The translations under genes were made by a program, and so were the position numbers. A stretch of DNA of 64,000 nucleotides from Hermatobates lingyangjiaoensis (Eukaryota > Arthropoda > Insecta > Hemiptera > Hermatobatidae), in contig JAPFBL010000543.1 of NCBI GenBank assembly GCA_026182355.1, positions 158,193 to 222,192 of the forward strand, given 5' to 3'. The notes under the pieces are model-generated. The model did not search any database and was not told the origin of the DNA. It saw nothing but the letters and a program-made list of their open reading frames with translations. Positions within the stretch are counted from its first letter, which is position 1. Every line of letters begins with the position of its first letter. This document shows positions 33,668 to 44,926 of the stretch, piece after piece.

Positions 33668-34102
33668 TTCGTTGAACAGCTGACCGCATTTCGCTGATGT
33701 CATTTTCTTCACTAGTTTTTCAAGGTTTCTGAATACCTTCTTCTTTCTTCATCCAAACGTTGGAGAATGTTAATTAAGTTGGAACCGACATGTTTCGACT
33801 GGCTTCCAGTCATCTTCAGGGTGATTAATTAAACAAAGAAGAAAATTATTAGTCTTTGGAGTTGGTATTAAGACACTTTTACTGTATAATGTGTCTTAAT
33901 ACCAACTCCAAAGACTAATAATTTTCTTCTTTGTTTAATTAATCACCCTGAAGATGACTGGAAGCCAGTCGAAACATGTCGGTTCCAACTTAATTAACAT
34001 TCTCCAACGTTTGGATGAAGGAAAGAAGAAGGTATTCAGAAACCTTGAAAAACTAGTGAAGAAAATGACATCAGCGAAATACGGTCAGCTGTTAAACGAA
34101 AT
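33668..34102. repeat. Foldback element, family H, arms of about 210 bp
   Basis: The left arm (33668-33876) and right arm (33891-34102) are near-identical mirrors with a 14 bp loop. The right arm contains CTGAAGA (33948-33954), T, GACTGG (33956-33961), AAG, CCAGTC (33965-33970), GAAAC, then CATGTC. The flanks TTAATTAATCACC and GGTTCCAACTTAATTAA can pair as stem I. The plus strand of the right arm encodes LQRLDEGKKKVFRNLEKLVK, a PLE-like N-terminal segment; an inverted relative is at 56300-56400. A (TA)n tract follows. Confidence 0.85.
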
Positions 34103-34104
34103 AT

Positions 34105-34113
34105 ATATATATG

Positions 34114-34173
<60 letters not shown>

Positions 34174-34341
34174 ATATATGATCAAACCACAATAAGAAAT
34201 GGGAAAACAAGACTAAGATCTTTCAACCGTAACAAGCGGTCTTCGTCAGAGTCAAAAACCCAACTGAGTTCAGTTGGGTCTTGTTTTCCCATTTCTTATT
34301 GTGGTTTGATCATTGATTGTTGTTTCACGTGTTTATGTGAA

Positions 34342-34395
<54 letters not shown>

Positions 34396-34400
34396 TATAT
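34105..34400. repeat. Family A foldback between two (TA)n tracts
   Basis: TA tracts at about 34105-34180 and 34350-34400 enclose a family A copy (34181-34352). Its left arm reaches CAAAAACCCAACTGAG; its right arm lacks the CTGACGA-hairpin block. Confidence 0.8.
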
Positions 34401-34429
34401 ATTGGTATAAATAGGCAGCAGATGTTCTT

Positions 34430-34933
34430 TTAAACAGGTATTATTAAAATGAACCGCAGTCTCGGCATTCACGATCTTCAGACTGAGAGATTGCAACGGG
34501 CGCAACCAATACGTTTTCTTTTCTTATTTTTATTATTCTTTTCCTTATTTATAACTATACCTTCCCTATTAATTCTTACTTCCTTTCAACTCTTTTATTT
34601 TAATACCTTTTCTTGTTCTTTATTAATCATTTATTCTTCATTTATTTTAATCTTTATTAATCTCTTTATTATCTATTAATCTATTTATACCATTGACCTT
34701 TCAACTCTTTTATTTTAACTGCTTTGTTTCTTGTTCTCTATTAACCGTTTATCTTCTATTTATATTAATCATTATTAATCCGTTTAATCTATTAATACTA
34801 ATGACTACCTCATTCATTTTGTCTAACATGTCACTTGACCATTTCCTTTTTTAGTTAGACCCTGTTAGTAAGAAGTTAGTTCGTAGAATCGAATCTCTCA
34901 GTCTGAAGATCGTGAATGCCTAAGACTGCGGTA

Positions 34934-34940
<7 letters not shown>
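34430..34940. repeat. Foldback of PLE N-terminal fragments with a 370 bp T-rich loop
   Basis: The left arm (34430-34495) and right arm (about 34868-34937) are inverted copies containing GATCTTCAGACTGAGAGATT. In coding sense they read ESLSLKIVNA..., stopping at FN followed by (TA)n. The loop is T-rich with an internal diverged duplication (CAACTCTTTTATTTTAA at 34588 and 34702). A chance open frame in the loop is not a gene. Confidence 0.6.
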
Positions 34941-34981
<41 letters not shown>

Positions 34982-35110
34982 AATTCAAAACGAAGGAAAC
35001 ACACAGACATAACTCACATCGATATTTCGACCATCGTCGTCATCAGGAGGTGTGAAGAGCGAAGAGTTCCCGCAGGAAGGCAAGGCGGCGACTATATATA
35101 ATATATATAT

Positions 35111-35156
<46 letters not shown>

Positions 35157-35270
35157 TATATATAGTATTATTATTAATAATTTATAATATTATTAAATAA
35201 TATATTATTAATAATTTATTATTATTATTATTTATTATTATTTTATTATATATATAAAATATAATATTGA
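34940..35270. repeat. (TA)n tracts flanking a family F fragment
   Basis: TA tract at 34938-34977; family F unit at 34978-35095, whose minus strand has CTGATGACGACGATGGTCGAAATATCG; then about 170 bp of TATATA/TTATTA simple sequence. Confidence 0.7.
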
Positions 35271-35395
35271 AACAAATTCTAATATATCAACCTTTTGATA
35301 TTATACATTCTCGTTGCCGACGTTTCGTTTTTATTTTAAATCTTTTAATAGGCAGAAGTAAGCATTTTTTGAATAAGGAAATTAAATTTTCATTA
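35268..35395. repeat. Family B foldback arm, single
   Basis: TTCTCGTTGCCGACGTTTCG, TTTTATTTTAAATCTTTT and TAGGCAGAAGTAAGC match one arm of the family B2 copies at 49265-49885. The second arm is absent. Confidence 0.6.
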
Positions 35396-35573
35396 TTTAA
35401 ATGAACTAACAAACTTAACTTGTCAAAACCTTCGACAAGACTAATCAGATAACGTTACCAGTGATAATACTATGGTGGATATTTAGAACAGTAGATTGGC
35501 TTCAATATATCGGACACCTTCTCTATATCCTTATGACAAACTGTTGTTAAAAATGTTGAGTAAAGTTTTAGTT

Positions 35574-35837
35574 TTATTTTGAATTATGTATTTTTTGATG
35601 TATAGAACGCACAGAAAATACCCGCAGAATATCCCCGACAAAGACTATATTCAATGATTCGACATCCGTGTCATCGTTATTTTCACGTAATAAACCAATA
35701 TAAAATACTAGACTACCCATGACCCGTTGGTTCATCCAATACCTTCCTTTGATGTTCACATAAATTAATTCATTTCTAATAAAGAGGATGATGAGAATAT
35801 TTTTAAGACAGTTCTCTGTATTACATTTTTTGTACAA
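35574..35837 (-). other. Unidentified 87-codon open frame
   Basis: The frame reads NELIYVNIKGRYWMNQRVMG, then SLVFYIGLLRENNDDTDVES, then LNIVFVGDILRVFSVRS to a stop. The middle part has less A/T bias than its surroundings and looks protein-like, but I recognise no family and see no clear flanking splice sites. It may be a transposon remnant. Confidence 0.25.
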
Positions 35838-36289
35838 TTTGAATTTCCAAAAAAGATTTTAATGTTTTCTTTAAAACGATGGAGTCTTACTTTATCATTT
35901 TTATTGAAATAGATATATCAAAAGAAGAAAATATAGGCATTATGACAAAGTGTTTTTTTGATTAATGACATAATTGCGTGCTGACATTATTTTACTTGTA
36001 TTAATTTGATAATTCTGTAGTTTCTGTTAACCATAATAAATATCATTTGTTGATATATCAAATAATTATTTCATATTCTCATCGACTCTCATGAATTATT
36101 CATTAAATTTCATCTTTCTAAATTTACTATAATTAAATCATTATAATTTAGGTTGAAAAACTATTATTATTTAATCTTCGACGTCATTCATGTCAGGTTT
36201 TGGAAGTTTATTGTATAAAAGTCCCATTGGCGCAGACGGTCTATTGTATCACATGTTTATTGTGTTTATTTAGTTCATATATATTCTAT

Positions 36290-36860
36290 ATACTAACATC
36301 AAGAAAAAATCCACAACGGACAAACGTTTCAAAGAACGGTCTTTAACCGAAAATTAAAGACTGCAAGTGTGTTTTCTATTTACTGTGTATCTATAGTTTA
36401 CTCTGAAACGTATATATATATTGATAAAAGTATCGACTGTGGAATAGAAACAAAACTAAAGTTTATCAGGACTCAGTCAGTTCTTCAGGTTCAAATGAAA
36501 CTCTCATTGCCAACGTTTCAGTCTTTATTTAATACCTTTTTCATAGGCAGAAGTATAAATTTTGAAACAGAAAAACTAAGTATTACATTACAAATTATTT
36601 TACAAAGTAAAATAGTATGGGGATTTCAACAACTGCAGTTTGAATGAACAGTGTCACGTGTCGGAAAATACGATCCGAACTGGACAAATACAGTTCATGT
36701 ACATAAAGAAACATAGAGAAATTAAAAGGGCACACCTACAGTCTCTAATTTTTGGTTGAACCGTCTTCAGGAGAACTAAGGAGAGATTTTCGGTTCAACC
36801 GAAAATTAGAGACTTTAAGTGTGTGCTTTTAATTTTTCTATGTTTCTTTATGTACGTTGA
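36290..36860. repeat. Mosaic of family C and family B foldback pieces
   Basis: Family C right arm (36290-36420: ACCGAAAATTAAAGACTG, CAAGTGTGTTTTCTATTTAC), then a family B left arm (36421-36560), unique sequence, then a small family C palindrome at 36720-36850 with CGTCTTCAGGAGAACT on one side and its GGTTCAACCGAAAATTAGAG mirror on the other. Confidence 0.65.
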
Positions 36861-36959
36861 ATTTATATATATATATATAAAAGTTTAAATATAAATATTT
36901 ATAAATATATAAAAACGAAAAAAGCCACACAGATATATATATATATATATAATATATAT

Positions 36960-37100
36960 GAATGATCAAACCACAATAAGAAATGGGAAAAGAAGACATA
37001 GATATTAGATCTTAAGATCTTAGTCTTGTTTTCCCATTTCTTATTGTGGTTTGATTATTGATTGTTATTTCACGTGTTTATGTGAAATCTTTGTATATAT
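36960..37100. repeat. Foldback element, family A (inner part deleted)
   Basis: The outer arms, AATGATCAAACCACAATAAG and its mirror, are joined at a short ATTAGATCTTAAGATCTTAG centre. The CTGACGA-hairpin block is lost from both arms. The right end is the full CACGTG terminus. Confidence 0.75.
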
Positions 37101-37376
37101 AGGCCACCGTTAGGCCGATCATAATGAAATTTTACTCCTAAATAGTACCTTTTTGAAAGGATGAGTTGAATGCTGTATTATTGAAATCACATAGAGGGTA
37201 AGGATGTAGAAAGTTATGCTTAACTGTAGAGCAATGAAATTTTGAGCAAAAATCAATTTAAAATTATGATATAACAAAAAAAATAATATTTTGTGTCCTG
37301 GCATGAAATGGCCCTTGGCCTGCGACCCGGAACGAGCGATCTACTTCTGAGGACAATCCAACGTGTCTCTGATCAC

Positions 37377-37382
37377 TTTATT
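37377..37382 (-). terminator. CCAP polyadenylation signal
   Basis: On the minus strand AATAAA lies 22 nt after the CCAP stop codon (37405-37407), with T-rich sequence around it. Confidence 0.45.
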
Positions 37383-37404
37383 ATTATTATTAATTAAGTA
37401 ATAA

Positions 37405-40400
37405 TTATATTATTACAAAGTGTTGTTGTTGTTGCTGCTGTTGTCTTCTCCTGTTGTAGAGCTCCAGTCTTGCCTCCTGGATAGCCTCCCACAGTTTTGC
37501 CTGCGACAAGATCTGCTTGGTGAGGTCCTCGACGGCCGGGTCAGGTGACATGTCTACAAGTACTCCCATGCTGTCATCCGATCTCTTCTTGCCACATCCT
37601 GACAAATGAAAACTACTTTTATTACAAAATAGAACACTGGTGCTATTCGTGTGATCCTTGCACAAAATACAGCTTTATTGAATAATCGCAATCATTGTTA
37701 TATATTAACTCCGAGAGGCTTAGATACACGGATAGTCAAAGGAGGCTAAACGTCCATTACGTGGGGCAACTTACTCGAATTTTTTTCCCCTTTCGCGTGA
37801 AAAAATCGACGATCACAGTAGGAATTGAATCTCAGATCTACCAATCGAGAGGCGAGTACATTTTTTTTTTTATGTACAAAAACTGTACTGTACTGTATAA
37901 TTTTAATTTGCAAATATTACAATTGAAAATCTGTTTAAAAAAAGTTTTACATACGTAAAACATAAAAACAATTACGACCTTAAAAACTCATTTTGGTATA
38001 AAATATGGGAATTTTGTTAGCTTTTATTATTTTAATTTTTTTCTATTTTCTATGTTTCTCTCTCAAAATTCCACCCCTTGGCATGTGCCGCCCTGGGTGG
38101 ACCACCTCTCCCGCCACCCCTTGGCATGTGCCACCCTGGGTGGACCACCCCTCCTGCCACCCCCTTGGCATGTGCTGCCCTGGGTTGACCACCCCTTGGC
38201 ATGTGCCGCCCTGGGTTGACCACCCCTCCCGCCACCCCCTTGGCATGTGCTGCCCTGGGTTGACCACCCCTTGGCATGTGCCGCCCTGGGTGGACCACCC
38301 CTCCCGCCACCCCCTTGGCATGTGCTGCCCTGGGTTAACCACCCCTTGGCATGTGCCGCCCTGGGTGGACCACCCCTCCCGCCACCCCCTTGGCATGTGC
38401 TGCCCTGGGTTGACCACCCTCTTGGCATGTGCCGCCCTGGGTTGACCACCCCTCCCGCCACCCCCTTGGCATGTGCTGCCCTGGGTTGACCACCCCTCCC
38501 GCCACCCCCTTGGCATGTGCCGCCCTGGGTTGACCACCCCTCCCGCCACCCCCTTGGCATGTGCCGCCCTGGGTGGACCACCTCTCCCGCCACCCCCTTG
38601 CTACGCCATTGCCTGACTTTCAAAATTTTAAATTTTGAATTATGATCGGTGAAAAAATTAAATTTTGTCAAATGTCTAGAGGACACCGGACACCGATGGG
38701 TTGGCTTACTTTATATATTGTTGAATCTATATATAGATTGTCTTTCTCCTGTGTTGAAGAACTAATTATATTGGAAAAATTTTAATGAATCAGATTTGTT
38801 TTATATAAACTTGAAAAGTTGTTGTTTTTATAGGTATTTGGATTAAGTAAAATTATCTGTAAATTTATGAACGAAAAGAAAAAATTGGAAGTTTCTTTAA
38901 CATGTAGATTTCTACAAATGTCGTATGAGATAGAAAGAAAACTAGATACTCATAAATGAAAAGAAAAGGTTTACATTAAGTTTATTTTAATAAAATAAAA
39001 ATTGTCAATTTGATTAAAAAAATAATAAATGTACCTGTAAAAGCGTTGCAGAATGGCTTCTTTCTTCTCGGGTCCATGGGCTCTGAATCTTCGCCAGGGT
39101 AGAACATCTACACAGAAATAAACCATGCACATGAAGTTAATTTACTATAAAATCGGAAAGACGATCTAAATTTGGCATACACAACTTCAAACACGAAGAA
39201 GAGTATACAAACACACGGAGTAAAGAAACACATTTATTAACTCAAATTTTTTGGAAAATCAGTCTTCAGGAGAAAAGAGAAAGAAAGGGTGATCAAACTT
39301 CTAAAGTGTTAGGTCTGAACTCCTCACAGACGGATTTGTAACTGTGTAACATCTTTAGATTTCTTTAGCAATGGTTGAAGAATATATAATTAAAGGGTTC
39401 TATAAATGATTTTTCCGCCGTGTTTCTACACCATGAGTAATGTTTTAGATCTGGAAATAAAGAACTTTTCTTTAAACCCCACACGAACAATGGTAGTTGC
39501 TCGATTAAAAAAAATTGGAAAACAATTCTTAACTCATTGTTTCAAATTTTAAATTACAGATATTGGCGAATGAAAATTCAATGTGACAAGATTCAATGTT
39601 GCACAAATGTGTTTTTATAGAACATTTTTTTCTTCTAAACTAACTGTAGTATCTTGAAATTTTGTCATTATCATAAAAACGACAAAAGAAATAACTGAAA
39701 AAATCCTCAGATTTATAAAACAACAGGAATTTTTATTTAAATAAAATGTAAAAATGTTGACCTATGATTTAAATCTGTAATTTGGGAGGATGAAATTAAA
39801 TTATAGCCTAAAATAGAGCATTATGTGAAGGATGAGTTGAAGAAATTTTCTTTTTAAATTACATTAACCAAAAGGGTGTTACGGTGCATTTTATGTTTTC
39901 AGAAAATGGTTCTTAACGATAAATTGATCATTAAAAAAACAATGAAAATTTACCCAAAAAAATCAGCAATTTATAAAAAAAAAATTCGTGAAATTTAAAA
40001 ATTTCAGTTAGTATTAGTTAGTATAACAAAAATTATTATGTTAACCCGTTTGACATTTTTTTTACTTATATTAAAGTTGAGTGTAGACCATCCAATTTTT
40101 ATTTTTTTAATTTTTTTTTTACTAAAATGAACACGTTTCAAGCATTGTGTTTCACATGTAATATCTATGTAGAGTTTGATTTACGTAGGAATTACCCTTT
40201 AAGGTAAAAGTTGAGAAACTTGTTCAATAGGGATTATCATAATTTTCAAGGACTCTGATCACGTTCATAAGGATGTTAAATCAGAAGACAGTAAAATTGA
40301 GATAATTAATATTCTATTTGATATTTGAGATGATATTCCAATCTCTACATATTTAATATGGTTTATCAATTAATTATCCTAATAATCTGATTAATTGTTT

Positions 40401-43400
40401 TAACTGCTAAATCCAACCCTGCAAGATGGATAAACTAATATAAATTAGGAAAATCTGAAATAGGTATTATGTGTTATGTTCGAATGTTTGAATGGGATTT
40501 TAATTGGACTATTTTGATTTGAATGCTGTTAAAGAAGTGGTATAAAGAAGGTTTGAAATATCTCGGACTCCCAGAAACCATTGACTGACGTAATCATCAA
40601 ACAGATGGTAGAAGAAGCGGTATGAAATATCCTATTTGGTCTTTTTACGTCTGAACAAATCTATCTTTGTGAATATAATTAATCTAATCTTATAACACAT
40701 TGAACATATCGGTCTGTTGTACATGTGAAAAAAATCTATCTTTATAAAGAAAATAATGATTTGTCTGTACATTGCTTAAACTGACTCATTTCAAGTTTTC
40801 TTTACGTTTCATACATTGGAGAAACCGAATCCACCCTTAGAAAATTTCTGTCGGTTTGTCGGTTTGTCCGCAAACTTTGTCACAGGTAAACTCACTACCA
40901 TAAGACATAAAAAGCTGAAACTTTTACAGTAGATTTGTGTAGGTCTAACTTAAAATATAGCTATGAATTATTTGGAAATTCAACGTAGAAGTGAAGTTAG
41001 GACGGTTTAACGCAAAAAATGTTTGTCACAAGTAAACTCAGCCACCATAAGACATAGTGAGCTGAAACATTGACACTGGATTTGTGTGTGCCTAACTTAA
41101 AATATGGGCTCTAATAGATTATTAATTCAGTACAGAAGCGAAGTTATGGGCTTTTAGCTGTATTTTCCTAACTTCACAGACAAGTTTGTTTTGAAAATAC
41201 ACAGGTGTGGCAAGTAGGTATTGTTAGTTGATTTTAATTTCAATTGAGCACATGAATATATTGCGTATTTGACATCATTGAAATGGAGTTTCACAGAGTT
41301 GAGGATGTACTATCTATTGAGAATAAATGTTTTGTAAACGTGCAATTCTCAGTCCTTAATGAACAGGCAGGAGAAATCAACAAACAAGTTCTTACGCTAT
41401 ATGAAGCCGAGAAAGAACTTACAAGTCAGTAAAGAGATTGGATTAGTGATGAAGAAGCAGTTCATTATCTAATTGATTTATTGACTCTGAATTTATTTCT
41501 CCTGGCCTGCCTGCTCATGAGTAAAAACTTAAAGTAGAGCACCCATGATGCTGCAATTTATAGCAGTAACAAATTTCATTTACGAAACATGAGTGACCCA
41601 AAAACTGTGCAACGGGACACGACTCTGAGTTCGTGCTACTACACAGATATGCCATAGAGGCGGACATAATGACTGGATGTGGTATTGGGGAGTCTGTGTG
41701 TATACCACGCATACCATTGATTCTGAGCCACTGTCTGTTTCCATTCAAATGATTGCAAGGTCCCCTCAGAGTCTATTTCGCAATGACGTTAACTAAGTCG
41801 CAAAGAGACTTTATCTAACGCAGGAATTCAAGTTAGCGAAACCAAGTTTTTCTCACATGTCAACTGTAGTTTACTTGCACGATAGTCAGAGGTTCAACTG
41901 ATTGTTCTTCCATGAACCTGAAGGACAGACAGCTAATGTAGTGTATACAGAGGCATTTGTTTAACCACTACTAATAATGGTGTTTTCCTACTATTCAATT
42001 ATTTCTAATTATAATTTGTATGTAATACTATAATAGGTATTTTGGAATACCAAGTATAATAGAATTATTGATTCCGTCAAAGACGGGTACATTTGCTAGT
42101 ATACTTATAAAACTCTGATGTTCTTGTTTATATGTTTGCACACATGTGAAACTTGAAATACCTGTTAATTTCAGTTTATGCCAATTTATTTAAATAAATA
42201 TCGAGTAATAAACAGTGAGTAGTATATGACTTAACAAATAACGGCATTATAATAAAAAGTAAAAAAGACTGAAGAACAAATCCTATCAACACAAGTAAAG
42301 AGAATTAATGTCTCCAGATGTAAAATCTATTCTTTATATAGAATAAACCAGACCAATTATTTTCGACGAAACATGTTAGTACTATTTTTGGAAATCTTAT
42401 TGTTGTTTGGATGATCGTTTTTTATTTCATGTATTTACTGCAAATTATTGTTATATATATATATGTAAGTTTATATATCAGGAATCGGCCAGCCAACCTG
42501 TTTCAAATCATACTTTAAAAGGCAACGTTTTGACGTGTTAATAAACCTTTTACGGGTTAAGCGAAATACTGAGACGTGGCAGATGGCTACCCAGCAGCCA
42601 TTGGAGACCGGTACTATAGAGTGGTCAGCGGTAACCCGGGGAAACGGAAAAAAACCAGTGGCTTTTAGAGTGTAATGTATTGTTTGATTGCTCATTGAAA
42701 TATAGTAAATATGTATTTGCGTTAAATTTATTCCAATCCCATCTACAAAACAACATCCTAAGCTAAATATTAGGACTAAATTCCAAATCAAAATTTAATT
42801 TAATTCCATATTTTAAACCAAGCCCGAGTATTACATTCTGAGTCAAGTATAGGGACAGAATTCTAAGCTAAATGCTAAATACTGGGACTACATTCCATCC
42901 TAAATACTTGGATCACATTATAAGCCAACTACTGGGACTATATCGAAGCCAAATAGTGAAAATACATTCCGAACTTAATACTTGGACTATATTTTAAACC
43001 AAATACTGGTACTAAATTCTAAGCCAAGTACAGGGATTGTATTCCAAGCTATGTACTAGGATTGCATATAAGCCAAATAGTGAAATTACATTCCAAACCT
43101 AATACTTGGACTATATTTCAAGTAAAATACTGACACTACATTCCATGGGAAATACTGACACTACATTCCAAGATAAATACTGGGACTACATAAATAACCG
43201 ATAGTTATAGATGCTATAAATTTGACTATTAATGAAGCTAACATCATCAATAAACTGCATGAATAATATTGGAATTGTTAAAAAACTAGAACAAAAAATA
43301 GTTATATTATTTCATAACTAAAGCAATTTTAAATATTCCCTATAGGTATTTAGATTTCTTTAAGTTACGAGTAACTCAAATAAGAAGATTCTTTTTAATG

Positions 43401-44881
43401 TTTTTCCATTGAATTAATACAGTGGGAACTGGTGGTTAGAGGTGGTTAGTTTTGCCTCCTTAGGAAAAGTACACCAGTTGATGGTCCATTTACTTTAGGA
43501 CTTGGAATCTTCCAGTTCATTAAAAGTCAATTGCTTACAAGTGATTAACTGACGTGTATCCTGAATCCACAGCGTCTTGTATGCTGTCTGGCTCTATATT
43601 GATTTCACGACCTATAACAATCTCCAGGGGATATGGAAACTTGAAATCATTACAGGATTACCCTTAATAACAGTATAAATATTCCTCAACTACAGGAGTC
43701 TATTATATATACTTGATTTCACGACCTATAACAATCTCCAGGGGATATGGAAACTTGAAATCATTACAGGATTACCCTTAATAACAGTATAAATATTCCT
43801 CAACTACAGGAGTCTATTATATATACTTGATTTCACGACCTATAACAATCTCCAGGGGATATGGAAACTTGAAATCAATACAGGATTACCTTAATAACAG
43901 TATAAATATTCCTCAACTACAGGAGTTTATTATATATACTTGATTTCACGACCTATAACAATCTCCAGGGGATATGGAAACTTGAAATCATTACAGGATT
44001 ACCCTTAATAACAGTATAAATATTCCTCAACTACAGGAGTCTATTATATATACTTGATTTCACGACCTATAACAATCTCCAGGGGATATGGAAACTTGAA
44101 ATCATTACAGGATTACCCTTAATAACAGTATGAATATTCCTCAATTACAGGAGTCTATTATATATACTTTATTAAATTCGGTATTAGGTGTATATATATA
44201 TATAAAGATTTCACATAAACACGTGAAATAACAATCATCAATGATCAAACCACAATAAGAAATGGGGAAGCAAGACTAAGATCTTTCAACCGTAACAAGC
44301 GGTCTTATGACCCCTCAGTTGGGTTTTTGACTCTGACGAAGACCGCTTGTTACGGTTGAAAGATCTTAGTCTTGTTTTCCCATTTTCTTATTGTGGTTTG
44401 ATCATTTATACGAGTATATATATATATATAATTATATATAAATATATATATATATATATTATTTTAGTATTTGTACTTTAGGATTTAGAATAATTAGGCA
44501 GACAACCTTCAGATATGCATGTTCTATTAAATGCAACAGTGTATTTCCAATAGATCTGTTTCTTATCATTTCTTTCAAGCAAACAAAAAAAAAAAATATA
44601 TTTCTTAGTCAGATGAAATGAAAGAACTTATTGATTGTTATTCTGTAACGATACTATAACACATATTTTATGTGACACTTTTTTATCTTTAACGAAATAT
44701 TCGCATTAATAATTATGTAAATATATTTATAAATAACCGAAAAAAACTATACATAAACAACGAGAACACTTTCTAGGATCAATATTTTGAACCGAAGTTT
44801 GCTATCTGGAAGAGAGTAGAAGGGAAGAAGAAGAGGTACGTGCGTTCAAGACAGTGCGTGGAAGGCGACTAATATATATAT

Positions 44882-44926
<45 letters not shown>

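Noticed and set aside
38005..38686. Several long overlapping open frames on both strands (up to 207 codons) with repeats such as HMPRGW
   Set aside because: They are by-products of a GC-rich, stop-free minisatellite with unit lengths not all multiples of three; every frame is open and none has gene-like context.
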